This document shows, piece after piece, positions 38,100 to 49,388 of a DNA stretch of 64,000 bases; position 1 is the stretch's first letter, and every line of letters starts with the position of its first letter. A program made the translations under genes and the position numbers. The DNA is from Emydura subglobosa (taxonomy: Eukaryota > Chordata > Testudines > Chelidae): positions 71,540,111 to 71,604,110 of the forward strand of contig ML679956.1 in the NCBI GenBank assembly GCA_007922225.1. Direction: 5' to 3'. The notes under the pieces were generated by a model. The model had not been told where the DNA came from. It did not search any database and worked only from the letters and a program-made list of their open reading frames with translations.

Positions 38100-39060
38100 G
38101 TTTGAGAAATGTACACTGACTGGTGGAATTGCGTCACAATGTGGGTCTGGAACAACAAGCAGTGACTACAAAAGGCCACATTTCTGCATCTGTGTGCCAA
38201 GTTTGCCCAAGTCCTTCAGCCCATGGACACCAAAACTAAAGCTGCACTGACAATAGAGAACCCAGTGGATTTTGACATTTCTGGGAGTATGCAATGCCAG
38301 ATTTCCTATTGATCAGTAACAAATTATTTTGGAGTTGGAAAATAAATAGTGGGAGCTGTTGTCATACAAGTGTTTAGAGCCATTAATAGTCTCCTGCTAC
38401 GTACAACCAATTCTCAGCAACATGCAGAACACAGCTGATGGCTTTGCAGCAATGCGGTTCTCAAACAGCTCATGACCCCCACATAATAACCTTGCGATCC
38501 CAAGGGGTCACAAACCCCAGTTTGAGAACCCCTGCAGTAGAGCAACAGATAGCACACACATCCCTATTGTGGCACCATCCCATTTTGCCACAGAGTACAC
38601 TGACAGAATGTGCTACTTTTCTGTGATTATGCAAGTATGAGTAGATCACCAGGCACCTCACCAACATAGTGTGAGCTGGTAAGGAAAGGTGCATGACATT
38701 CACATCTTTAAGAGCATGGGACAATCCAGAAAGCTGCAAGCAGGGACCTTCTGTCTCACGACTGGCACATTACCATTGGTAACACTGAAATGCCAATAGC
38801 AATTCTGGGAAGGATCCAGCCTCTCTCTCACTCCCCTGGCTCATAAAGCCATAGAATGGACTCCTTGACAGCACCAAGGAAAGATTACTGCACATTCAGC
38901 AGGTGCAGAATGACTGTCAAATGTGCCTTTGTTAGACTGAAGGGACGCTGGCGATGTTCACTCACTAGACTGGATCTCAGTGAGGAAAATATCCCAATGG
39001 TGATGGCCGCCTGTTGTGTTCTGCATATCTGAGAGGCAAATGAGGGAAACCTGCCATGAG
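38100..39060 (+). pseudogene. PIF/Harbinger transposase remnant
   Basis: The broken plus-strand frame reads DWWNCVTMWVWNNKQ, a stop, then LQKATFLHLCAKFA, and later (about 38902-38958) RCRMTVKCAFVRLKGRWRC. The last block corresponds to the third acidic position of the DDE nuclease of Harbinger transposases, where the family has a glutamate before CAFG; here a lysine codon stands in its place. In the family the enzyme cuts at TWA sites together with the Myb-like partner. Stops, frameshifts and an inserted hAT-like piece make it inactive. Confidence 0.75.
38445..38536. mobile_element. Short hAT-like insertion in the Harbinger transposase
   Basis: Inverted ends 'ggttctcaaac' and 'gtttgagaacccc' enclose 'ctcatgacccccacataata' and 'ccaaggggtcacaaaccc'. 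It interrupts the transposase reading between 'gctgatggctttgcagc' and 'gcagtagagcaacag'. A clean 8-base duplication is not visible. Confidence 0.55.
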
Positions 39061-39650
39061 GCTGGACGTGGAGCAGCTTTCTGCTGACAAGACAAGCGCT
39101 ATTGCAAGAGCCCTGCATGGCATTATGGGGCTGAGAGAGGCTTTGAAAGAGCACTTGAATGGTCAGCTACAGTAGTGCTCTGTGCCGGAGTGTTCTCTGA
39201 GCCTGGAGCTCTGGGTGCTGCTAAGAACTGTGTAGTGCTTGCTGTACACATTTATTAATATGACTGGGTGTTTTCCTAAACCTATGAATTATGTGGTGCT
39301 TGGTGTGAATTTGCAATACCGTTTGCTTTGGCAACCACTACACATTCTGCAATATTTGTTCTGAGCTAAAAGAATTTGATTCTCCAAAAAACAGAACTTT
39401 TCTTGAGTGAGAAAAACCAGTGTGAAAAACCCCACAGGGAATGTTATGCACATTTTAAAGGTAACTAAATGGGGTGGAAATATACTATTAAAAAGGAAGT
39501 AAACCTTTATGTACATTTGAGTAAACAAATGTAGTCTATTGAGGCTACACATACAGCAACTTTGATTCTCACAGGTTAGCGTATAGGAAGCTGTTTTCTC
39601 CGCTGTCCCCCGGCAGAGAGCGGTACAGAGCTTAAAGAGTTGCAGCTATT

Positions 39651-40440
39651 TATTTGTGCAATTTCTTGGGGGGGAAGAGAGGGGGGGAGGGAAGGAAGGA
39701 TGAGAGAGGGATACATAAGAGTCTTAAACCAGTGGATCAATGCATTATATTTAGAAAATGAAACTGCAAGCTACAGATATGTAGAAAGGGAGACTGAAGA
39801 GAGGTGACATTGCCTGGCTGGGAAATTACTGAATATTTAGAATCAGGAGACAAAGCCGTTGGGGCCAAGGGAATTTCCATGGCTGCCCACTACAAATCCT
39901 AAACTAGCTAAAACTCCAGTCCATTTAGGTAGGGTCTCACATCTGGTCCACTCCAGCTTTCTCAATAAGCATCAGTCTGTTATGATGAGACTCTACCATT
40001 GAATCCCATGTGCTGCTAAGCTGCCTGGGTCTTCGTAGTGCCTGTCGCTGTTCCCAGCTCTGGGTTACTCAGGCACACTCCCAGCAGACCCAACATCTGA
40101 CACCCTTCTTCAGCAGCAAGACCCACAGTCCAGCTATCTAGACCTGGAAGCAGTGCCACAGCACTCCCAAGCCCCAAGCTGTTTAGACACATTCCTCTCA
40201 CAGACCACCTCCAGTCTCTAGTCAACTCCATCAGGAACAAAGTGGCAGTAGCACAAGGAAAAACAGGCTTAGCAAGGAATTTCTTAAACACGTGCTTTAT
40301 TCTTAGAGCACAAGAGTTATAGATCTACTGAACACAATCCCCTCCAGTCTGATCTCATCCCTTTCATAAGTCTCTAGATTTGGTACAAGTCCATATGAGA
40401 GGCCAAGTCCCTCCTGCCTGTCTTCCGTTTCTGGTGATGT
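39651..40440 (-). repeat. LTR-like dispersed repeat, copy B, inside the Harbinger element
   Basis: Aligns over its length with copy A (34251-35047). Shared blocks include 'ggtgacattgcctg', 'tttaggtagggtctca', 'gtccactccagct', 'ggaaaaacaggcttagcaag' and 'gaatttcttaaacacgt'. On the minus strand AATAAA lies near 40301. Because the Harbinger element continues on both sides, this copy is a separate insertion. Confidence 0.6.
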
Positions 40441-41499
40441 ACCCAGTGATGACATGTGGTATGATGGAGGGGACAGGTGTAGGGAGCAGTGACTATGGAG
40501 TTCTCCAAGGATTGCAAAAGGTGGAGAGTCAGGGATTTCTCGACGCATAGGATCTGCAGCATTTAAGTTTGCTACTTGAGAAGACCCATTATGTCCTGGG
40601 GCATTTCTCACTCCTTGTCCTGCTTGGACTCCTGGGCCTGCGTCCTGTCCTCAGCCTCACTCCAAGCCCTTTGCTGATGGTCCAGTGCAGCCCTGGCTTG
40701 CAAGAACTCACAGAATATGTCCGCCCTCATCTTCCTCCCCAAAGTCATATGTTCTTCAGGTGTGGAGGGGACACCCCTTCAGGCCACCACCCCAGAAGCT
40801 GCTGATAAAAACACAGATGTACCACTGGATTTACAGTTGCAAAGGAAAAGGAAAGTTTCAAAACTCTTCCCTTATTCCCATAAATGCTTTTAATAAGAAA
40901 TGCTTATTGATACTTCAGCTCTGGAGTGCCTCGACCCAACAACGCTCTGCAGCCCTAGTTGTGGTGAATACAGCCCACCACAGGTATGGGGGAGGGTAGA
41001 TTTTCTGTTGCATGAAGCTGTAAAACTTCATGCCCCTCTTGCCCTAGGTATGACTAGAGGGCAATGATGGTATTTTCCTCAGGTGGTGGCCATTTTAGCT
41101 GACATCTCACAGCTGAGGGTCACAAAGGCACAGAACACAGCTGCTACTGGCATCCCAAAGCTGCCCAGACCTGTATAGTGCTGATTGCAACAAGCCTGCC
41201 AAAGTCATCCCAAAGTGGTGAGAGAAAGTGGCTTACAGCAGAGAAAGAAATAAGGCATCCACCCTGGAAACCTTCAGGGGAGGACTGCAGAGATCTCAAG
41301 AGCACAAAAGGGATATTATCCCTATGTACATAAACTGCTCCGCAAGCTCCCACCTGCCTAACTCTGCAAGCAAATACCAACTCTGTTGTATCTCTACCTC
41401 GCTTGTAGGAGTAAAGCAATGAAGTGTCTTATTAACTTGAGGATGGGAAAAGTGGGCACACACCTACACATTCTCTTCCCCATCAGGCTCATCCATACT

Positions 41500-42062
41500 C
41501 AGCTAGCAGGACTGGCTAGACTGTGGGGGAGCCTCAAACAAGTCCTGGCTTGCAGCATGGCTCCAGTCCCCTACTGCGCACATTTCCGCCCCCCTCCTCC
41601 CCAACTCCTCCGCTTCCCTGCTGTTCACAGCAGGAGTTTGTCTTAGGCTCCTCTGAAGTATCCACAATGGTCTGCAAAGTGCTGGTAGGGTCTCTGCCAA
41701 GTATGGCATGCAGCTCACCGTAGAAGTGGCAGGCTAGCAGCACAGCACCAGATTTGCTGTTGTATCCCTGACGAAGTTCTGTCGTTTTCACGCAGCACTG
41801 CTCCTGATCCCTGTTGTACCTGCATCGCCCATGCAAGTCTGCTTATAGATCTCCACCTTTCCATGGCTGGTCTGTAGCTGTGCTTACACAGCCTCTTCTC
41901 CCCACTGACACAGGAGATCCAATACATCCTGCATACTCCAGGCAGGCACACATCTAGTACTTGTCCACATACGTGAAGCCAGCATGGTTGGTTGGGGAGT
42001 TGTACACCACAAAGGTGAGCTGCTAGGTGCGCTTGCCAAGGTGGACAATCAGGAAGAGGCAT
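41500..42062 (-). pseudogene. Harbinger Myb/SANT-like protein remnant
   Basis: The minus-strand frame at 41534-41836 reads RYNRDQEQCCVKTTELRQGY, then CHFYGELHAILG. This matches the trihelix/Myb-like domain carried by Harbinger elements (pattern RGYxRDxxQCxxKxKELRxxY...FYDELxxILG). The upstream part (to 42062) is only recognisable in pieces after a frameshift. In the superfamily this protein brings the transposase to the element ends. It is oriented toward the transposase gene, that is, convergent. Confidence 0.72.
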
Positions 42063-44655
42063 TTAAGAAACATGTAGAGGACTTTAAATGGGGTAGCAGC
42101 TTCTGGTCTCTGTGACCCTCAGGCAACGGAGTTTAAAATTGTGACCAGAGCAGTCAATGTCGCAGGGAAGGGGGCATTGTGGGAAGACTGTTATGGTCAA
42201 CAGGGGTCATGCAGTGTCTATACTCTCACTGTGTCAAGCTCAGTAGGTCAACCACAGCTCTGCACCATTTGGGGACGTTGTTTTACTGCATTGCTTTAAC
42301 AAGGAGCTTTCGTCAGCAGGAGACAACTTAGAATGTAGACATGCACAAATAAATCAAGGTAAGGCAACTTATGTCGATGTAACGTCTTAAGGTAAACCAG
42401 GCCTAAGTGTCTGATCATTTCAGGCTCTTAGTACACTGGGATTGTTTAGAATTCTCTATAAGTTGTAGAGCCATCTTATTTGTTTCAGCCAATGTTCCTA
42501 TGAGAAGATACTTAAAGTGTTAGGATTCAATTACAAATTCCTAATTTCATTTTTCCAAAGCTTGAATCATTTGTTTTATGCCTCAGCCACTGTAGTGTCC
42601 GACTACCACATTCCAGGGTGCAATCCAGATCAGTCAGGGGTTGTGTCATCACCTGCCCTGCAACCTTGGGTGCCTCACAATGCTCTACTGTTGTAGCTCT
42701 CATCCTGGGCAGCTTATAGCATGCAGGTCACACCCTGAGTGTCCGTACAGCCACATTCCTGGCCCAGTAACTCTGACCCCAGCAACCTGTCAGTGACACA
42801 CCAGTCATGCTCTGGCTTCCTGCAGCCTTGATTATTACCTGAAGGGTGACCCAAACACACCCCTAGTCTCAAATTTTCCCCCAAACATGTATTCTGCAAT
42901 GTCCAACCCTTTCCTGAACAGTTATTAGAGGTATGTTTCCCCTGTAGGGGGTCAATGGCAACTCCACTTAGTGTCAAACTGCTGCATAAACAGCTCAGTT
43001 TAAACACAAGAATGGATTAATTTTGATTAAAAAACACAAAACAAGTTTAATTACTAAGGACAAATTTTAAGTGAGTACTAGTATAAGATACTAAAGTCAG
43101 AAATGGTTACAACAGAAATAAAGATAAAACGCATTCTAGTAGCTAATATTTAACAAGCTAGACTTGGCTCAAGATAAAATCCTTAATACATGTTCCCAGC
43201 AAAAGGACTGACCAAATTCTCATGTCAGAACCACTCCCAAAGTCCAAAGGCTGGTTCCCTTGTCCTCTTGAAAGAGAGACAGAGAGTCAGGGAAAGAAAA
43301 AAAAAAAAGAGTACCTGGGGTGTTTTCGCCCCTCACTTTTAAAAGTCACCCTTTGAAATGCATTTTCCTGAGGATTACCACCTATAACTTTCTTTCTACT
43401 GTGAAGACACAAACATGAAGTCTCATGGTGAAAGAGGTTCCATGTTGCTGTTTGTTAAAATGCAGATCAATCTGTTCCTGTTGCCAAAGAATGGTAATCA
43501 CCAGTCAAGTGGACAAATCAACTTTGATGACCCCCACCTAGAGGCATCAGTTTGTCCCTTGTCTGACCCTTCCCCACACTTGTCTGGTAAACACATTTGT
43601 CACAATTTCATCTTATGTTCGTAACTTTACATGTAATGTTGCTACACACATTTCACATTTTATTATTGACCAGTGAGTTATTAGTTTTCAAATGATGCCA
43701 CACCAAAGCATATTTTGTCAAAGATTATTACAATAGTGTGCACAGAGTGAATAAAGGGATGCAATTGGTCAGACAGATGGACTTGTCTAGTGTTTCAGTA
43801 CCAACCCAGTGTGTTCAGAGAAGAAATGCACAGAACTAAGATATGCAGAATTCACAAACAACTATAACAGATGGGCTATATATAAAATATTTGAACTGCA
43901 TATAAACTTGCTGACAGTGAATAATCCACAATCTGGATGACAGCTCTTGCTGTTTACAGTGCCATTCAAAACAAGCACTGAGTTCAGAGCATGGGTGTTT
44001 CTGTCCAAGACAGACAATGTTTTTATTCAAGATGCCTGACGTTCAGCATACACAAAGTACCAAGAGGACAGTTAAAAATAGTTTGATGTTGCTAATGCTC
44101 ATTTAATGATACTTTCTCTCCAATACTTCATATCAATATGGGCTCAAACGGTATTTTATGCATACAACTGGAATTACTGCCCAGCTCTGTAATTTAGTTA
44201 TCAGATGTAAAAGTGAGCAGACAACCCTTTAACTGTCACTTGGCAAGAGGTCATATTGTCCTCAGTGGCATCAGCCACTAATAGGCTGCTAGAGCTCCAT
44301 TTTGGTACATTTCCCCCCTTCCACTGTATTGTGTCTTATAATTAAAGAAGACTGTTTATTTATGAACTATTAGGAAGCTGGGGTGGTCAATTCACTTCCC
44401 CAGACATGTCAGGGTTTTACAGTGAGGAAGAGGAATCTTATTCCCCATAGCTGACCACCCCTACATACACACTTTACTCCTTTGCCCATATCTCGTAGTA
44501 TGGCTTGAGCATTGTTCCAGGAAAATGTGGTGTCACGCTGGCTGGATTTGGGGGGGGTGGGGGGAGGGGGCAGCAGTAGGGCATTTATTATATTGTTTAA
44601 CATCAATACACCAGAATCATAATAATTCATGTGAGATATAGCCTTTCTAACAGTA

Positions 44656-45600
44656 CATGACATGGCATAATGTGCTAAGTAAGATGATGTTTATGTTCAT
44701 GTGTTATATGTGTAATGGAAGTTATGGATATGTTCGATATATCTGTATTTCAAATTGTGCGACACCCCAGACAGGATGGCTGCAGCACTAGCCTGCTTAA
44801 TGGCCCATTAAAGAAATTCACAGGTACAATGGGCCCATGGGAAGAAGCCAGAGATATACCTGATGAGTCACCAGGACCTACTCATGTGATTCTGGACTCC
44901 ATCTTATTCCTGTAAATTTCCACAAGCAGCATGGCAAAGGCCAAAGGACATAAAAGGAAGCTGCCCCCCATCCATTTTGTCTTCAGCCTATCTCTGGATC
45001 AACTCATCTACAACTAAACTGAAGCTGTGAAACAAAAGACTGAGACCCATCCAGGTACTGGATGTATACCAGAGGGACTATACAAGCCCACTAACGCCAC
45101 AATTCTACTGGAAACCTGATATATATGGACTTTCCAGTTATTTGTATGTATCTGATTGCTTTAATCCTTTAATATTTCTCCTATAGTTTGTTTCTTTCTT
45201 TTATAATAAACCTTTAGTTTTATTTACTAAAGGATTGGCTGGCAGTGTGGTATTTTGGGTAAGATCTAAACTTATATTGATCTGGTACTGTGATTGACCC
45301 TTTGGGGTCAGGAGAAACCTTTTGGGTAAAGAGCATAGAGTTTTAAATAACTGGTCTCTTTACTGGACCTAGTGGCCGACTGGGAGCCAGAGACTGAAAT
45401 GCAGTGAAGGGGGCTGTGTATATTTTTATTTTGGCGTCTTGATAACCAGTGTGGGAATCAGAAGCACTGTTTGGGGCTGGTTGGGAAGTCTGACTTCAGT
45501 GTCACCCACCAGTGTTGGGAGAATCTGCTCTCCTTTTACAGGCCGCTCTGACCTTAGCATTTTCAGGTGACTACCCTAGGCACGGACGGGTCACATGTGG
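44656..45600 (+). repeat. LTR-like retroelement segment with polyadenylation signal
   Basis: A block of dispersed type with AATAAA at 45205-45210 in 'ttataataaacctttag'. It is followed by 'actaaaggattggctggcag' and 'tgtggtattttgggtaagat', a string I recall as common in turtle LTR sequences. Exact ends and class are not clear, and no coding region is attached. Confidence 0.45.
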
Positions 45601-46002
45601 TATGTTCCCAATTCCTCCTCTTCTGGGTGTCCTCAACACCTGAGTGGGTTGGGTCCAAAGGAGCAGCTCTCAACCTTTCCGTAGCTGGAATAAGATAGTT
45701 TGGAAGGTGGGGGAGTTATGAGTAACCTGCCATCAATACTGTGAAGCTGGCCTATACTAAAAGATAACTGATGTGAAAAAGGTGGTAGCCACTCTCATAA
45801 ATCAATTTAAACTAATTGTCAGATAAATTGCCATTAAGGCACTCGATTCTCTGGCTTATTTTCCAGGACATCACTCTCTCAACAGTGAACCGTACCTGAC
45901 TACTGCGCCCATATTAAAAAAAATAAAATGAGTTCCAGCTAATATCACAGGAAGTTGAACAACCTGTTTTTGTTTTTTAAAGTTGGTTTCCTGCCTCTAG
46001 AG

Positions 46003-46300
46003 CAGTGGTTCTCAACCAGGGGTACTTGTAACCCTGGGGGTACACAGAGGTCTTCCAGGGGGTACATCATCTCATGTAGATATTTGCCTAGTTTTACAAT
46101 AGGCTACATAAAAAGCACCAGCGAAGTCAGTACTAACTAAAAATTCTTATAGACAAAATGAGAAAGTAAGCAACTGTAACACTTGTGTCTTTTTATGTCG
46201 GATTTTGTGAGCAAGTAGTTTAAGTGAAGTGAAACGGGTACAAAAGACAAATCTGACCCCTGAAAGGGGTACAGTAATCTGGAAAGGTTAAGAACCACTG
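46003..46300. mobile_element. hAT-type MITE with exact 8-base target duplication
   Basis: The terminal inverted repeats CAGTGGTTCTCAACC and GGTTAAGAACCACTG bound a 298-base element. The target duplication ctctagag is exact at 45995-46002 and 46301-46308. The inside begins 'aggggtacttgtaaccctgg' and ends 'cccctgaaaggggtacag'. No transposase. Confidence 0.9.
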
Positions 46301-46528
46301 CTCTAGAGGGTGCTGTGCAGAGCAGAGAGGACGTGTCCCCACCCATCCCCATTCTGCTGGCCAGCAGTGGAAGTTTCAGCCGGTCACTATATCTCCTCCA
46401 ATACTGCAGTGAGGAGAGAAGTGGCGAGGTGCCCCATCTAAAGAATAGGATGTTGACAAATGTTGGCATTGTTGCCTTGTAATCCCCTATCTGTCCACAT
46501 CAACCTCTTGTCCCTTATCTCATAGGAA

Positions 46529-46722
46529 GGCAATGCCTACGCTGCCCAAAAAAATGTGTTCTTAACTCAGATTAGCTAACTCAGGTTCACAGCAGTGAAG
46601 ACACGGCATCTTAACTCACATCCACAGCTTGGGTTAAAGCCCAGAAGGATTCTTAGGGTTGCTATTTTAACCCAAGTTAGCCAACCCAAACTAAGAATAC
46701 TTTTGGCAGTGTAGACATATCC
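46529..46722. mobile_element. MITE with long inverted ends
   Basis: The left side 'ggcaatgcctacgctgccc' and 'cttaactcagattagctaac' is inverted on the right as 'gttagccaacccaaactaag' and 'ggcagtgtagacatatcc'. About 194 bases, non-coding. The end sequence resembles the other 'gtgtagacatacc' MITEs in this window. Confidence 0.65.
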
Positions 46723-46734
46723 TTAAATTGTAAA

Positions 46735-46860
46735 CTCCTTACAGCAGAGACAGTTTCTCCCTGTTTGCACAGCGACTAGCACAGTGGGGCGCTTGTGTCC
46801 ATGTCTGAGGCTCCTAGGAACTGCAGTAATACAAATAATAAAATAAGGAAGAGACCCAAT
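46735..46860 (+). repeat. SINE-like 'gactagcacagtgggg' repeat
   Basis: It shows 'ccctgtttgcacagcgacta', 'gcacagtggggcgct', then 'ctgaggctcctaggaactgc' and 'agtaatacaaataataaaat'. Same family as at 27490-27735. Confidence 0.55.
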
Positions 46861-47869
46861 GTCCTTCTCAATCCCAAGAGAAAGTGGCTGAAACACCCTA
46901 TTGGGCAGGCACAGGATTTTGGGGGGTATGGTGTAGGGCTTCCATGCATTTGGATAAGCAAGCCTTCGGAGGTTATTACAATCATCCAAGATTCATCAGA
47001 GGGTGTACAAGATTCTCCAGATGCCCAAGATGCCTGGGTTATCTGGAGATCTGTCTCTGGAAAAGGTATTCCCCACACTGGCAACCACGGTAAGCATTGA
47101 GGGCCAGGTACACAAGTCCTTTGTGACCTGCCATGTTTAGATAAGATGCTAGTACACGTCCACATTAGATTTATTTCATTACTTGCCACCCTCCCTGACT
47201 AATTTGAAGGGCACCAAAGTTATGCAGTGATAAGTCTTCAGGCTGGAAGGCAGGCAGAGACATCTTATTTCCAAACCCACCAACATGATCACTTCAAGCT
47301 GTCTTGATATATGCTGCAATGTAAATGCCATGCTGAGTGAATCCCTATTGCTAACGCTCAGAAGTCCTGGTACAAAGCACAGCTCTAGTACAGTAGCCAT
47401 GCCCATATTCTCACTCCTCCCCCTCCCAACCTCTATCTCTGAACTTGGTCTGAAACAGTATTGGTCAATTGTAGGGGATATTTTATTTGGCTGGAATTTC
47501 ACTAAACAAAACAAGCCATATGTATACTGTGTAGATGTTTGATAGTAAAAGCAGTGGTTATTTTAGGTAAATAAGCTTTTACATATAGCTACTTAACCAT
47601 CAGATATGTCCCCTATTGGAGGCTGTTATCCTGTCATTGAAAGGCACAGGCTGGATATAATACGATCTTTTCTGTCTCGCTTAGTGGATTCAATGCACAA
47701 GATTAGTTGAATTGTTAGTAACAGTACTACCCAAGCATGAATAAGAAGAGTTACTCTGAATCCTGGCTCCCATATACAGAATGAATAATTTTATGTTAAG
47801 GTTACTGGTCCATCATGCACTCTCAGCTGTTTAAAACAAGGTTTGGGTTGGTGACATGGAGAAACGTCA

Positions 47870-48144
47870 GGATATGTCTATACTGACGGCAGCAAAGTCG
47901 CTGCCATCAGATCAATCTTTCTGGATCGACTGAGCAGTCAGTGTAGACCCGCTCAAATCAATCAGGAAGTCGACGCAGTAAATCGACCCCCTCCGCCCCC
48001 CCAAGTAGTGTAGCGCTGCATTGACGGTAACGCGGTTCCCGTCAGCGCAGTGCAGTGAAGACGGTGCGCAGAAGGGAAGCACAGCAGTCAACGGGAGTTA
48101 CGCAAGCTACTCTACCACTGAATTTCCAGGTAAGTGTAGACCAG
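47870..48144. mobile_element. MITE with 'ggatatgtctatac' end
   Basis: The left end 'ggatatgtctatactgacgg' and right end 'ggtaagtgtagaccaggg' are loosely inverted. CpG-rich interior with 'agtcgacgcagtaaatcgac'. Related by its ends to the Harbinger-like MITEs here. No clean duplication seen. Confidence 0.5.
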
Positions 48145-48860
48145 GGCTCAGTCTAATGAGAATTCTTCTGTTGAAATGCTGTTTGTTGGATATTAATATC
48201 AAGCTATTTACTAGACAAGAGTTTGCATCCTCTACTGCTCTACTTTAAACCAGGTTCCAATTGCCATCTTTTTACTAGAGCTATTTGGAAATGTTTGGAG
48301 AATCTGACCAATAAAACAGCTCAGTGCTGAAATCCCAGTCTGCAGATCTCCCATCCCCTAAAGAGGGGGGATTTCAATTGGGTTTCCAAAAAAAAAAAAA
48401 AAGCCCAGCTGCAATATCACCATTCAGATGCTCCAAATATCACCCAACCCCTCCAGCAAAGAGGTGCCAGAAACAGCATCCCTAATGTAAAACAAACAGC
48501 AGAAGGAAAGTTGAAGAAACATCAACAGCATCTCCATACATCATAAAGAGGCAGTAGAGGGCAGATTTAGTCCAAGCTATTGCAGTTTACCTTTACATGT
48601 CTATCAAAAGTGTATCTGAACAAGTGATAAGAGGGTAAATAGGAGTTCATCCACCAGGGACATATAACCAACAAAAACAGAGATCTGACTAACAGAATGT
48701 ATGCATGTAACTCCCACACCCACTACTTCAGAATGGACTGACTAATCAGTCCTCAATTTGATTTAGGCTTTTCGAAATAAGGATGTTTCCCTTTACTTCA
48801 ATTCTGAAAAGCGACTACAAACAGAAAATTCAAGGCCCCACAGAGTCCATGATTCTGTAA

Positions 48861-49388
48861 AAACAATGAGAGTCCTGTAGCACCTTGAAGACTAACAAAT
48901 TTCTGTGGGCATAAGCTTTCATGGGCTGCAACCCACTTCATCAGATGCATGAAATAGAAATCACAGATAAGAGGTGTATATATATACATCCAGGGGTAAG
49001 AAACGTAACAATGGGGAGGTCAGAGTGCTAACAGAGTCAGTTCAGTTAGGGTAGATGAGGCCTATTCACAACTGTTGATTAGAAGGTGAGAATGTGTGAA
49101 CAGTGACAATTACTTCTTGTAATGAGATAACCATTCCAAGTCCTTATTCAGATCCAGTCTGACTGTGTCAAGTTTGCATACGAGTTCCAGATCTGCAGTT
49201 TCTCGTAGAAGTCTGTTTTTGAAGTTTTTTGGTTGAAGAATGGCAACTTTCAAGTCAGCTACAGAGTGTCCTAGGAGATTGAAGTGCTCTCCTACTGGCT
49301 TATGGATGTTACCATTTTTTATATCTGATTTGTGTCCATTTATTCGGTAGAGGTTGAATTTGCTGTTACAGAACTGTTTTCCAGAATC
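48861..49388 (-). mobile_element. Penelope-like element, 3' part with GIY-YIG end
   Basis: On the minus strand a broken frame reads RINGHKSDIKNGNIHKPVGE, then HFNLLGHSVADLKVAILQ, matching the C-terminal part of the GIY-YIG endonuclease of Penelope-like elements (pattern RxNGHxxDI...EHFNxxGHS). It continues into a 3' tail that ends 'tagtcttcaaggtgctacag' then 'gactctcattg'. The same tail forms the hairpin insertion at 17.95 kb. A one-base frameshift lies near 49350. The RT part is absent, so this is a 5'-truncated copy. Confidence 0.72.

Larger units (their letters stand above)
37475..42403. mobile_element. PIF/Harbinger transposon, near full-length, dead, with nested repeats
   Basis: The ends are related inverted repeats: 'agtcatgtctacactacc' on the left and the inverse of 'gtcttaaggtaaaccaggcc' on the right. 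TAA target duplications lie at 37472-37474 and 42404-42406, as expected for Harbinger. Inside, a plus-strand transposase remnant (38100-39060) and a minus-strand Myb/SANT-like remnant (41500-42060) are the two genes this superfamily carries. Two other repeats are nested inside: a short hAT-like piece at about 38445-38536 and LTR-like copy B at 39651-40440. It lies within OXSR1 intron 1. Confidence 0.8.

Noticed and set aside
34251..40440. A complete LTR retroelement bounded by copies A and B
   Set aside because: The left end of the Harbinger element lies between the copies and the right end beyond copy B, and no gag/pol frames are seen, so one LTR element cannot explain the pair.
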